Assembly: GCA_019749875.1 (NCBI GenBank)
Contig: JAIEPK010000155.1
Span: forward strand, 1 to 35,320
Length of the DNA: 35,320 nt
Direction of reading: 5' to 3'
Origin: Candidatus Binatia bacterium
GTDB taxonomy: Bacteria; Desulfobacterota; Binatia; UBA12015
Every line of letters begins with the position of its first letter. The first letter of the stretch is position 1. Shown piece after piece: positions 24,542 through 32,209 of this stretch. The position numbers and the translations under genes were made by a program. Under the pieces are notes generated by a model, which made no database searches, was not told the origin of the DNA, and saw nothing but the letters and a program-made list of their open reading frames with translations.

Positions 24542-24697
24542 ACCGACACCCGCGTCAAGCCAGTGCGGGCGACGCGAGCGCGCGACGTCGCGACAGCGCG
24601 CTCCACATGGAGGACGATGCGGCACTCGCGCGAACGACGTCGCCGAAGCCCCCACCCCTTGCCGCAGCTCTCGACTCCCGAAATACATTCGCGTCGC

Positions 24698-25486
24698 GTG
24701 CTCGCTTCCACGAGGAACTTCTTCGTCTCCGTCCGCGTCGTCGTACCGGCTCTGCTCGTTCTGCTCGGCATGACGACGGCCGCCCGAGCTGCGGTTCCGG
24801 TGAGCGCGGGCGGCACTCCCGAGACGTTCGCGCAGCTCGTGACGCGCGACATCGTGCCGAGTCCGGGCGCATCACCGACGGTCACGGCAAGTGCCACGAT
24901 GAGCGTCGACAGCTCGTCGTCGTGCGTCTACGCCGAGCCGACGTTCAACAACGCCTCGTTCTCGCCGTCGTTCGTCGCGGGCAGCGTTCCGATCGACGCG
25001 GACTCGTACCCGGTCCAGTTCACCTACTTCAGCTCGCGACCGTACTCGGCGTCGCCCGGCTACGTCTTCGACTACATCGCGGTGGCGCTGCTCGACGTCT
25101 CGTGCAGCGTCACACCCGCGGGCGGCTCGGCCTCGGCGTTCCGCTTCCAGGTCCCGATCTATCTGTGCACCATCCCGAAGACGGACCCGACCCTGTCGGC
25201 GATCGGGCTGTCGACGTCGGGCTGTGCGATCACGACGATCCCGGCGGGATGCACCATCCCGTCGGCCGGCGTCGTCGCGTCGGGCGGCTACGCGCACAAC
25301 TCCGAGACCGAGAACCTGAAGGTCTACCAGCCGCCGTCGCCGACCACCTCGCCCGAGGAGACGCCCGCCATCGCGGTCGACCTGCAGCTCTTCTACAACG
25401 GCTTCACCGTCGCCGGGGCGCAGGGATTCAGCCCGTACCTCGTTCGCGTGGCGTGCTCGAGCCTGAGCGCGTTCACCAATCAGTGA
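24698..25486 (+). CDS. Secreted protein of unknown function
   Basis: 262 aa if started at GTG 24698, which gives a short positive N-terminus and a good signal peptide (VRVVVPALLVLLGMTTAARA, cleavage near ARA-AV). An ATG at 24617 in the same frame adds an unlikely charged extension. The mature part is Ser/Thr/Pro/Gly-rich and beta-strand-like, with several Cys (SSSCVYAEP, DVSCSVTPAG, LCTIPKTDP, SGCAITTIPAGC, VACSSLSAF) that could form disulfides. No known domain is recognised. It is the first gene of a tight three-gene set with the next two exported proteins, and probably shares their promoter. Confidence 0.75.
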   Translation: MLASTRNFFVSVRVVVPALLVLLGMTTAARAAVPVSAGGTPETFAQLVTRDIVPSPGASPTVTASATMSVDSSSSCVYAEPTFNNASFSPSFVAGSVPIDADSYPVQFTYFSSRPYSASPGYVFDYIAVALLDVSCSVTPAGGSASAFRFQVPIYLCTIPKTDPTLSAIGLSTSGCAITTIPAGCTIPSAGVVASGGYAHNSETENLKVYQPPSPTTSPEETPAIAVDLQLFYNGFTVAGAQGFSPYLVRVACSSLSAFTNQ

Positions 25487-25496
25487 GGCTCGCCCG

Positions 25497-26609
25497 ATGA
25501 CGCGGATCCTCTCAGCACCTCGTCGACACGCGCTGTCCGTGCTGCTGACGCTGCTCGCGATCGGGGCGCTCTGCCGGCCGCCGCACGCGGCTGCGTCGTC
25601 GAGCTGCGTGCCCCTCGAGCTCTTCCTCTACAACCTCACCGACGATCAGATCACGGCCAACTGGGTGGACGAGGCGGGCAACATGGTCGCCCTGCCGGTC
25701 GGTGCGCAGAGCGTCGTCTACCTCGGCCAGCCCTGCATCAACGTCTCCGGCGGCAAGGCGTTCCCGTTCAGCATCGAGGACCCGGCGAACGGCTTCGTCG
25801 ACGCGGAGTACACCATCAACGCCGAGAACTGCCTGCAGGAGAACTGGCTCGCGGCGCAGTCACGAGTTCCGCTGGGCTGCAGCGGCACGAGCTACCCCGA
25901 CAGCCTGTCGTACTACATCGAGTCGAAGCGACAGACCGTCTGCATTCAAGGGCCGCAAGGCTCGCCCAACAAGCAGAGTCCGAACGCCGCGGTCGGCATC
26001 ACCTCCATCAAGAGCTCCTGCCCGGGCTGGAGCCCGCTCTTCACCGTGGACTTCAACGACTCCGGCGGCGACGACCCCTTCGACTGGCCGATCGCTCTCG
26101 GGACGTTCACGCCGACCTCCGGCGAGGGGATGTCGGCGCTGCCGGTCCTGCCGGGCGTGTCGCCGTCGGGGGTCACGCCGTGCGTCGGCACCGCGTGCAT
26201 CGTTCCGGACGACGGCGACGACTACAAATTCTGGCCGGTGACGATCTTCTGGTACGCCACCCCGGGCGGCGGCGCCGGATTCACCTTCAACGGCGACAGC
26301 ACGTTCTCGCTCGGCGGCTCGTACGCGGGGCTCAACATCCCGTCGCAGCTGAGCAGCTTCCCGGCGACCAACAGCGACGACATCTACCTGGCGCCGGCCT
26401 CGACCACGATCGCCAGCTTCCCCGCGCCCTGCTGGCCGACGTTCGAGCAGAACGGCGCCCTGGCCAGCTGTGCGCCCACGGCCAACAACGTGCCGGCCTA
26501 CGTCGCGAACCCGAACGCGAAGTCCGGCCTCGCGCAGAGCATCCTCAAGATCTCCAACGACGTGGTGACCGCGCTGGTCGACGTCATCACCATCGGCGGT
26601 GTGTTCTGA
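25497..26609 (+). CDS. Secreted Cys-containing protein of unknown function
   Basis: 370 aa with signal peptide (ALSVLLTLLAIGALC, cleavage near HAAA-SS). The mature protein starts at a Cys-rich segment (SSSCVPLELFLYNLTDDQITANWVD), has GQPCINVSGGKAFPF, CIQGPQGSPNKQSP, then Gly/Ser/Pro-rich beta-rich parts (FTFNGDSTFSLGGSYAG) and ends AQSILKISNDVV. No family is recognised. It starts ten bases after the upstream stop and stops one base before the lipoprotein gene, so the three are one operon. Its N-terminal VDEAGNMVALPVG region looks like the folded beta domains of thaumatin-like or similar secreted proteins, but I cannot confirm this. Confidence 0.75.
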   Translation: MTRILSAPRRHALSVLLTLLAIGALCRPPHAAASSSCVPLELFLYNLTDDQITANWVDEAGNMVALPVGAQSVVYLGQPCINVSGGKAFPFSIEDPANGFVDAEYTINAENCLQENWLAAQSRVPLGCSGTSYPDSLSYYIESKRQTVCIQGPQGSPNKQSPNAAVGITSIKSSCPGWSPLFTVDFNDSGGDDPFDWPIALGTFTPTSGEGMSALPVLPGVSPSGVTPCVGTACIVPDDGDDYKFWPVTIFWYATPGGGAGFTFNGDSTFSLGGSYAGLNIPSQLSSFPATNSDDIYLAPASTTIASFPAPCWPTFEQNGALASCAPTANNVPAYVANPNAKSGLAQSILKISNDVVTALVDVITIGGVF

Positions 26610-26610
26610 G

Positions 26611-27489
26611 ATGACGACCCGATCCGCGAGCCCGGTCGCGAAGCTGGCGGCGCTGGCCCTGCTGCTCGGCGTGTCCGCCTGCGCCGACCGCGGCGGCCCC
26701 CCGTTCGCGGGGATCGAGGGCGCGTACGTGGTATCCGGCGGCGACCGCCGGCTCGAGCTGAACGGCGAGAGCGGCACCTACACCGCCGTCACGCCGGGCG
26801 GTGTCCAGACGGTGCCGGTGACGCTCGACGAGAGCGACATCTCGATCGGCACTCGCCAGCTCCCCTATCTGGCGAAGCGCGGGATCATCCTCGCCGGCGG
26901 CTACAGCGGCTTCGCCGCCGACTCCGTGGTGTCGGATCCGCGCGAGGTCCCCGGCACGTACACCACGATGACGGGCTCGAACTTCGCGGGCGAGCTGCGC
27001 ATCGAGGCCAGCGGCGAGTACGTCTGGTGCATGCGCAGCCGCATCGACGGCGACGCCTGCGCCGACGGCAGCAGCGCGAGCCGCGGTGCGACGCGCGTGC
27101 AGCCACGGATGGGCTTCAGCTTCGCGGGCGTGCCCGGCGTCTACGCGATCCACCGTCGCGGCGCCGCGGCCGCGATCTTCCCCGTGGGCGCGCAGAGCCT
27201 GCGTCTCATGGCCTTCACGCGAGCGTCGCAGGCGCCGCGCGGCTCCTTCGCGCAGCCGCCGCCCGGCGTGGTCGGCGATGCGGAGCCGATGACGGTCTCG
27301 TTCGAGAAGGGCGCGGTGAAGATCACCGGCGGCGCATCGTGGAGCGGGAGCTACGCTTACGTCGTCGAGGACGGCGTGATCCACTTCGCCTCGGACGCCT
27401 GCCCGGACGGCGTGTGCAACGCGATCTACAACGACGACCTCGGCACGTTGTACGCCGCGCGCCTGGGCAACGGGCTGTTCATCCGCTGA
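26611..27489 (+). CDS. Predicted lipoprotein of unknown function
   Basis: 292 aa. ATG 26611 is one base after the previous stop. The signal is AKLAALALLLGVSAC-AD, with lipobox V-S-A-C. The protein has weakly repeated 90-residue beta-rich units: GIEGAYVVSGGDRRLELNGESGTY, GTYTTMTGSNFAGELRIEASGEYVWC, GVPGVYAIHRRGAAAAIF, ASWSGSYAYVVEDGVIHFASDAC. Cys pairs (WCMRS, DACAD, DACPDGVCNAI) may be disulfides. The family is not known. As a lipoprotein in an operon with two secreted partners it may anchor them at the envelope. Confidence 0.75.
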   Translation: MTTRSASPVAKLAALALLLGVSACADRGGPPFAGIEGAYVVSGGDRRLELNGESGTYTAVTPGGVQTVPVTLDESDISIGTRQLPYLAKRGIILAGGYSGFAADSVVSDPREVPGTYTTMTGSNFAGELRIEASGEYVWCMRSRIDGDACADGSSASRGATRVQPRMGFSFAGVPGVYAIHRRGAAAAIFPVGAQSLRLMAFTRASQAPRGSFAQPPPGVVGDAEPMTVSFEKGAVKITGGASWSGSYAYVVEDGVIHFASDACPDGVCNAIYNDDLGTLYAARLGNGLFIR

Positions 27490-27839
27490 CGGCGCGACCG
27501 CGGCTGCGAGGCGCCCCGATCGTGGCTCGCCGTCACGATCGACGCGACGACTCGTGGTACGAAGTCCTCCGACGATCGATTCGGCGAGCTCGCGCCTGCT
27601 GCAGGGCGGTGATTGGGACGCGCCGGATCGGCTCGCGAGCAATCCGTGGTTCCGCGGCTCCGTCGTCTTCCGCGTCAACGAGGAGTGCCGCCGCCGGCGC
27701 GCGCGCCCTTCGCCGTCGTACGCACGCGGTGCAGATCAAAGGCGGGTGGTCGACACCGTGGAAGCCGCGCCGGACGCGCGCACCGCTCTCCGGTCCCACT
27801 GGACATCGTCGCCGGGTCCCGACAGACTCGCCGCTGACA
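27490..27839. other. 350-bp region with a DUF3142 tail remnant and no intact gene
   Basis: Apart from the DUF3142-like remnant (27593-27685), it holds nothing I can support. The right part has Arg-rich open frames without coding character. The promoter of the DUF4062-like gene should be near 27780-27830, but no clear boxes were found. Confidence 0.55.
27593..27685 (+). pseudogene. Remnant of a second DUF3142 gene, 3' end
   Basis: It translates as RLLQGGDWDAPDRLASNPWF and then RGSVVFRVNE. The intact DUF3142 gene ends GLLQGGEWEAPDRLAANPWF and RGYVVFLVNE, then stops. The match covers the last 30 or so codons and the stop is lost (GAG instead of TAG). Nothing of the upstream 200 codons remains. 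Orientation is the same as the parent at 13318-13406, 14 kb away. Confidence 0.8.
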
Positions 27840-29189
27840 ATGGCGAGCGCCGTCGCGACGAGCCTTCCCCCGATCAACCCGACGCGTCCTGCCGACGACG
27901 GGGAACCCGACGTCGACCCACGCCCCTTGGTGCGCGTGTTCCTCGCCAGCTCGAGCGAGCTGAGCGAAGAGCGCGCCCGCTTCCCGGACGTGATGCGGGA
28001 CATCGACGCGCTGCCCGACGTGCGGCGCAACCTCCGCGTCAAGGAGGTGCTCTGGGAAACGCACGCGACCGGCGGCGACCCGTCCGACATCAACTTCGCG
28101 ATCGCCCGCTCGGTCGATTTCGAGGGGCTCGATCTGGTCGTGGTCGTGGTGCGAAACAAGATCGGCAGGGGGACCGAGGGCGAGTTCGCGCGTGCGCTCG
28201 AGCTGTGGCGCCTGCACGATCGGCCGCAGCTCCTCGTCCTCGCGCGCACGCCGAGCGCGGACGCCGATCCGGTGCGAGTGGCCGAGGTGGAGACGTTTCT
28301 TCGCTCGGTGGTCGACGCGCACGTCGTCCCGACGCGCTACGGCACGATCGATCGCTTCGTAGAGCTCCTCCGCGAGAGCGTTCCGTCGGCGATCCTGAAG
28401 CCCGATCCTCATCCGGAGCCCGCGCCCCCGGATGCTCTGCGCCGCTGGTTCACGGCGAGCTCGGCCGTCAGCGTCCTGCTTTCGGCGGCGAGCATCGCTC
28501 TCGTGCAGATGATCTCCTACCCGTCGAGCGGCGTGAACCAGGGCAGCATTCTGGCGACGCTGATCGCGCCCGTGCTGCTCTTTCTCTCCTTGACGTGCAG
28601 CATCTTCCTGTACGACCGCCTGCTGCGCGGGCTGAAGCGGGTGTGGTTCTCGCGCAGCTGGCGCGACGCCAGCCTGTACGCGTCGATCCGCCACGTCGTG
28701 CCGGGTTTCTGCCTGCCGAGCCAGCTGCGGGCGAGCGTCCCGCTCGGCGTCGCGCCGAGCTTGGTCGCGGTCCTGTGGCTGGCGCTGGTGCTCGGCGCAC
28801 CCATCTATGCGCAGGGCTTGGTGCTGTTCCGCGAGATCACGACGTGGGATGTCGTGGTCGGCTGGGCTGCGACGCCGGGCCAGGACGGGCACGAGGTCAG
28901 TACCTTCGTCGATCGCGGCGGGCTGAAGAGCTGGCTGCTCGGCATCCAGGACCCGGCGGCGCGCGACGCGTACGAGAAGGACCCGAACGAGATCACGTAC
29001 GTCCACGCGCACGGCGCGTTCGGCAGCAGTGGCGGCTCTGCGGACAACCGTGGCCCGCAAGTCTGGCTGCCGGCTCAGGGTCTACTCTACCTCGCGATGT
29101 TCCTCGCAAGCATCGGGGTCGTGCTCGCCGTCTTCGCGCGCATCGCACGCCTACCGGTCACGCTGATGCGCACGCAGCGCAGGCGCTGA
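27840..29189 (+). CDS. DUF4062-like domain fused to a four-helix membrane region
   Basis: 449 aa from ATG 27840. Residues 30-165 resemble DUF4062 (TIR-like) domains: VRVFLASSSELSEERARF, VLWETHATGGDPSDINFAIA, LDLVVVVVRNKIGRGTEGEF. That order (SSSELxEER, WE, N.AI, GTEGEF) is the usual DUF4062 signature. Known relatives sit in conflict-system proteins. A short linker (about 185-200, Pro-rich) leads to TM1 (about 203-225), TM2 (237-260), TM3 (302-327) and TM4 (415-437); between TM3 and TM4 is a soluble segment of about 85 residues (FVDRGGLKSWLLGIQDPAARD). No ATPase or effector enzyme is attached. A membrane-acting effector in a stress or phage response is a reasonable inference. Confidence 0.75.
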   Translation: MASAVATSLPPINPTRPADDGEPDVDPRPLVRVFLASSSELSEERARFPDVMRDIDALPDVRRNLRVKEVLWETHATGGDPSDINFAIARSVDFEGLDLVVVVVRNKIGRGTEGEFARALELWRLHDRPQLLVLARTPSADADPVRVAEVETFLRSVVDAHVVPTRYGTIDRFVELLRESVPSAILKPDPHPEPAPPDALRRWFTASSAVSVLLSAASIALVQMISYPSSGVNQGSILATLIAPVLLFLSLTCSIFLYDRLLRGLKRVWFSRSWRDASLYASIRHVVPGFCLPSQLRASVPLGVAPSLVAVLWLALVLGAPIYAQGLVLFREITTWDVVVGWAATPGQDGHEVSTFVDRGGLKSWLLGIQDPAARDAYEKDPNEITYVHAHGAFGSSGGSADNRGPQVWLPAQGLLYLAMFLASIGVVLAVFARIARLPVTLMRTQRRR

Positions 29190-29370
29190 ATCGGAGTCGA
29201 TCGCCGCGCGCCCATTTGCGTACGATGCGCCCCGTTTCGCTGAGCGCCGAGGCTCTACGGTGGTCGCACCGTCACATGGCGCGCCTGGGTCTCGAGCGCT
29301 TCGAACGCGGAGAGTGGATTGCACGAACCGCGTCGCACGAGGTCGACGCACCACCGATGCGATCCGGGCT

Positions 29371-29399
29371 TGCGGGGTCTCGCCTGACGCGCCTACGGT
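29371..29399 (+). promoter_or_regulatory. Candidate promoter giving a near-leaderless message
   Basis: TTGCGG (29371-29376) and TACGGT (29394-29399) have a 17-base spacer, and the GTG start at 29406 would be at about +1. The -10 lies in an 11-base direct repeat, CTACGGTGGTC (29255-29265 and 29393-29403), whose first copy is 138 bases upstream. Both copies may be promoter elements. Confidence 0.35.
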
Positions 29400-29405
29400 G
29401 GTCCC

Positions 29406-30437
29406 GTGGCCCGCGATCCCGCAGGTAGGAGCCGTCACCCCGAGAGGGAGAAGTGGCGCACGACCTTCGCGACCATCCTGCTCGCGCTCCTCGCCTCGTC
29501 CGCGCCAGCCGCGGCGGCACTCTGCGGCGGCGCCGTCGGTTGCACCTGCGGCGACACCGTGGTCGCGTCGACGACGCTCACCGGAAACCTCGGCGTCTGC
29601 GACACGACGGGGCTCCGCATCCGCTCCGCGATCACGCTCGACTGCGCGGGCTTCACGATCACCGGCAGCGACGGCTCGAACGCGAAGTTCGGCATCGAGG
29701 TCGACGGCGCGGTCGGCGCGACCGTCAAGAACTGCAAGGTCACCAGGTTCCGCCGCGGCATTCGCGTCAACGGCGGCAGCGGCAACGCACTCCTCGACAA
29801 CGAGTCCTACGACAACAAGTACGGCATCGACCTCGCGGGCGGCACGGGGCGCAACGTCATCAAGAGAAATCTCGTCCGCATCAACCGCGACGAGGGCATC
29901 CACTTCGGCGAGTCGCACCGCAACAAGCTCATCAAGAATACGTTCTCGGACAACAAGCGCGAGAACGTCTACCTGCTGCGCAGCAACGGCAACCTGATCA
30001 AGAGCAACCGCATGGACCCGAGCAACGCGGCGGCGATCTTCGTCAAGCACTCGAGCCGCAACGAGCTCGTGCGCAACTGGATCGAGGACGCGGCGGTGCA
30101 GGTGCGCGGCGACTCGAAGCACAACGTCTTCGAGGGCAACTACCTGAAGGGCAACGGCTACGTGTTCGAGGCCTACGAGGAGCCCACGGGCTGGACGTTC
30201 CCGAGCGGCAACGAGATGCACGGCGACTGCATCCGCAAGACCGACTTCTGCTACCGGTTCCTCGGCGCATTCGACAACACGGCGACCGCGTCGCGCGTGG
30301 ATGCGGCGCGCTGCGCGCCGCCCGACCACAGCCCGGTCACGCTGGCGCCGCTCGGCGGCCAGGAGGCCACGGGCAACGTCGTCGAGCTCGCCGACCGCAC
30401 CTGCAACGACGATCCCCGCTGGAGCGCGGGGCGCTAG
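29406..30437 (+). CDS. Exported right-handed beta-helix protein (NosD-like)
   Basis: 343 aa from GTG 29406. The signal peptide is WRTTFATILLALLASSAPAAA. Residues 55-240 show short repeats typical of parallel beta-helices: ITLDCAGFTITGSDGSN, GIEVDGAVGATVKNCKVTRF, GIRVNGGSGNALLDNES, GIDLAGGTGRNVIKRN, GIHFGESHRNKLIKNTF, NVYLLRSNGNLIKSNRM. NosD-like proteins of this type are surface or periplasmic carbohydrate-binding or copper-handling factors. Copper-site residues are not evident. Eight or more rungs fit a single-domain helix. Cys residues at both ends (CGGAVGCTCG, CNDDPRW) could lock the structure. Confidence 0.8.
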   Translation: MARDPAGRSRHPEREKWRTTFATILLALLASSAPAAAALCGGAVGCTCGDTVVASTTLTGNLGVCDTTGLRIRSAITLDCAGFTITGSDGSNAKFGIEVDGAVGATVKNCKVTRFRRGIRVNGGSGNALLDNESYDNKYGIDLAGGTGRNVIKRNLVRINRDEGIHFGESHRNKLIKNTFSDNKRENVYLLRSNGNLIKSNRMDPSNAAAIFVKHSSRNELVRNWIEDAAVQVRGDSKHNVFEGNYLKGNGYVFEAYEEPTGWTFPSGNEMHGDCIRKTDFCYRFLGAFDNTATASRVDAARCAPPDHSPVTLAPLGGQEATGNVVELADRTCNDDPRWSAGR

Positions 30438-30539
30438 GCTCGGCCGTACGCACCGGCAAGCGTCGTCCTGCGCGCGGTCGCACGTCGCTCCGACGAGACG
30501 ACGGCGCAGGGGCCCCGGCCTCGGCTCGGACGAAACCGT

Positions 30540-30568
30540 TTGACGCTCGCGCCCCACTCCCCTAGCGT
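30540..30568 (+). promoter_or_regulatory. Candidate sigma-70-like promoter of the exported protein
   Basis: TTGACG (30540-30545) is five of six matches to the -35 consensus. After a 17-base spacer comes TAGCGT (30563-30568), a weaker -10. The start codon is 94 bases further on. Confidence 0.45.
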
Positions 30569-30661
30569 TCGCGCGACAGACCCAACCGCTCGCCAGCACT
30601 CCCACTCGTCACGTCCGGCACCAGCAGCGTGACCCGACCGACCTCACGAGAGAGAGGGACC

Positions 30662-32101
30662 ATGCACCGTCTTCGCGCAACCATCGCGGCCCTGCTGGTG
30701 CTCGTCGCAGCCTGTCTCGGTGACGTCGAAGCGCGCGCGCAATCGCTGGTCGCCGCACCCGGAACGAGCGGCGACCAGCTGCTGTTCTTCTACGACGCCA
30801 CCGCCGGACGCACGCCCTTCCTCGTGGTGTCGAACCTGTCGCCGTCGGCGCTGACGCTCGACATCGCGTGGTACCCGCAGGATCTCGGCCGCAGGCTCGC
30901 GACGCAGCGGCAGACGCTCGCGGCGGGCGGCAACGTCGTGCTCGACCCGTCGCAGGTCCAGGGCGTGAACGGCAACGCCGGGATCACCGTCGTGACGCCG
31001 ATCGTCGAGGGCGCCGAGGCCCGGCCGGTCGTTCCCGAGCCGGTGAACGACTCGCTCGCATCGGCGCCGTCGGGGCCTCTGGTGGGTGGCTTCACGCTGG
31101 CCGACCTCTCGACCGGGAGCGCGTTCGGCCAGAACCCGCTCGCGCGCATCGCCGTCACCGCCGACGGGAAGCGTGCCGCGGCAGGCGCGGTCGTCGACGG
31201 GACGACGGTCCGCTACCAGCGCATCGCCCCCGACGCGCTCACAATCCCATTCTACTTCGACCCGTCCACCGCGGGCTTCACGAACCGCGCGATCCTCGGC
31301 GCCTTCGAGGACCGCTACGCGGCCGACATCTTCAGCATCGGGCCGGCGAGCGTCGATCTGCAGGTCGGGCTCATCGACTCGACCGGTGCCGACGTCGCGT
31401 CCGCGTCGATCACGGTCAACGGCGTCCTGTTCACCGACGTGCAGACCCTCGCCGACGCGACACCGCTCACCAGCAGCGGCAAGGTGATCCTCGGCACCAC
31501 GGCACCGTTGCCGGCGAGCGCGAACCTGCTCGGCCTCATGAGCCAGTCGCTCGGGACGTTCTCGGTCGGACAAGGACTGCCCGGCTACTTCGCCCGGAAG
31601 GCACCGACGATCGTGCTCGACAACCCCGACTTCGATCTCGGGCGCGTGGGCTGGGGTCAGGAATCGCAGAACTTCCCGGGCGCCCTGATCGTCGAAGGGG
31701 GCACGGGCGGCGCGCCCGTGGCGGACTCGGGCACGCGTCTCGCGTGGCTCGGCCGGGTCAACGGCGAGACCAGCGAGCTGTCGCAGGTGATCGACGTGCC
31801 GGCCGGGGTCGGGCCTTCGTTCATCAAGTTCCGCTACCAGATCGCCAGCGAGGAGACGGAGTGCAGCCAGGTCACGCCGGTCGACACGCTGCTGCTGTTC
31901 GTCGACGGCAAGCAGGTGGACGGAGTCGTGATCTGCGCCGGGTTCAACACCGGCCCGACCTGGACCGACTTCGGCTTCGTCACCGACCTCGCCGACTACG
32001 CCGGCAAGACGATCGCACTCCGCATCCGCGGGAGCACGAACGGCACGTTGCCGAGCAGCGTGTTCCTCGATTCGCTGCGCATCGACTCGACGCCGCCTTG
32101 A
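30662..32101 (+). CDS. Exported protein with C-terminal jelly-roll-like domain
   Basis: 479 aa from ATG 30662, which has a GAGAGAGGGA ribosome site. An upstream in-frame ATG at 30629 adds a charged head with that site inside, so it is rejected. The signal peptide is TIAALLVLVAACLGDVEARA. The first half has repeated beta domains (FLVVSNLSPSALTLDIAWYP, ASITVNGVLFTDVQTLADATP). The C-terminal 145 residues (NPDFDLGRVGWGQE, LSQVIDVPAGVGPSFIKFRY, TLLLFVDGKQVDGV, KTIALRIRGSTNG, SSVFLDSLRID) look like a carbohydrate-binding-module-type jelly roll. Residue pattern is extracellular. It is probably a surface-binding or matrix protein. It is convergent with the CSLREA gene, 108 bases apart. Confidence 0.75.
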   Translation: MHRLRATIAALLVLVAACLGDVEARAQSLVAAPGTSGDQLLFFYDATAGRTPFLVVSNLSPSALTLDIAWYPQDLGRRLATQRQTLAAGGNVVLDPSQVQGVNGNAGITVVTPIVEGAEARPVVPEPVNDSLASAPSGPLVGGFTLADLSTGSAFGQNPLARIAVTADGKRAAAGAVVDGTTVRYQRIAPDALTIPFYFDPSTAGFTNRAILGAFEDRYAADIFSIGPASVDLQVGLIDSTGADVASASITVNGVLFTDVQTLADATPLTSSGKVILGTTAPLPASANLLGLMSQSLGTFSVGQGLPGYFARKAPTIVLDNPDFDLGRVGWGQESQNFPGALIVEGGTGGAPVADSGTRLAWLGRVNGETSELSQVIDVPAGVGPSFIKFRYQIASEETECSQVTPVDTLLLFVDGKQVDGVVICAGFNTGPTWTDFGFVTDLADYAGKTIALRIRGSTNGTLPSSVFLDSLRIDSTPP

Positions 32102-32209
32102 GGGGATCGGAAGCGACCTCGCGATTCGCCGAGCGCGCCCGCAGCCGCTCGACCGGCGACGGCGACGTCGAGACGACCTCGACGCCGCCGCCCACACCGG
32201 CTCGCTCGC

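Noticed and set aside
27554-29428. A 624-codon frame overlapping the DUF4062-like gene
   Set aside because: Only the DUF3142 remnant at its beginning is meaningful. The rest is Arg/Ala-rich out-of-frame translation of the real gene.
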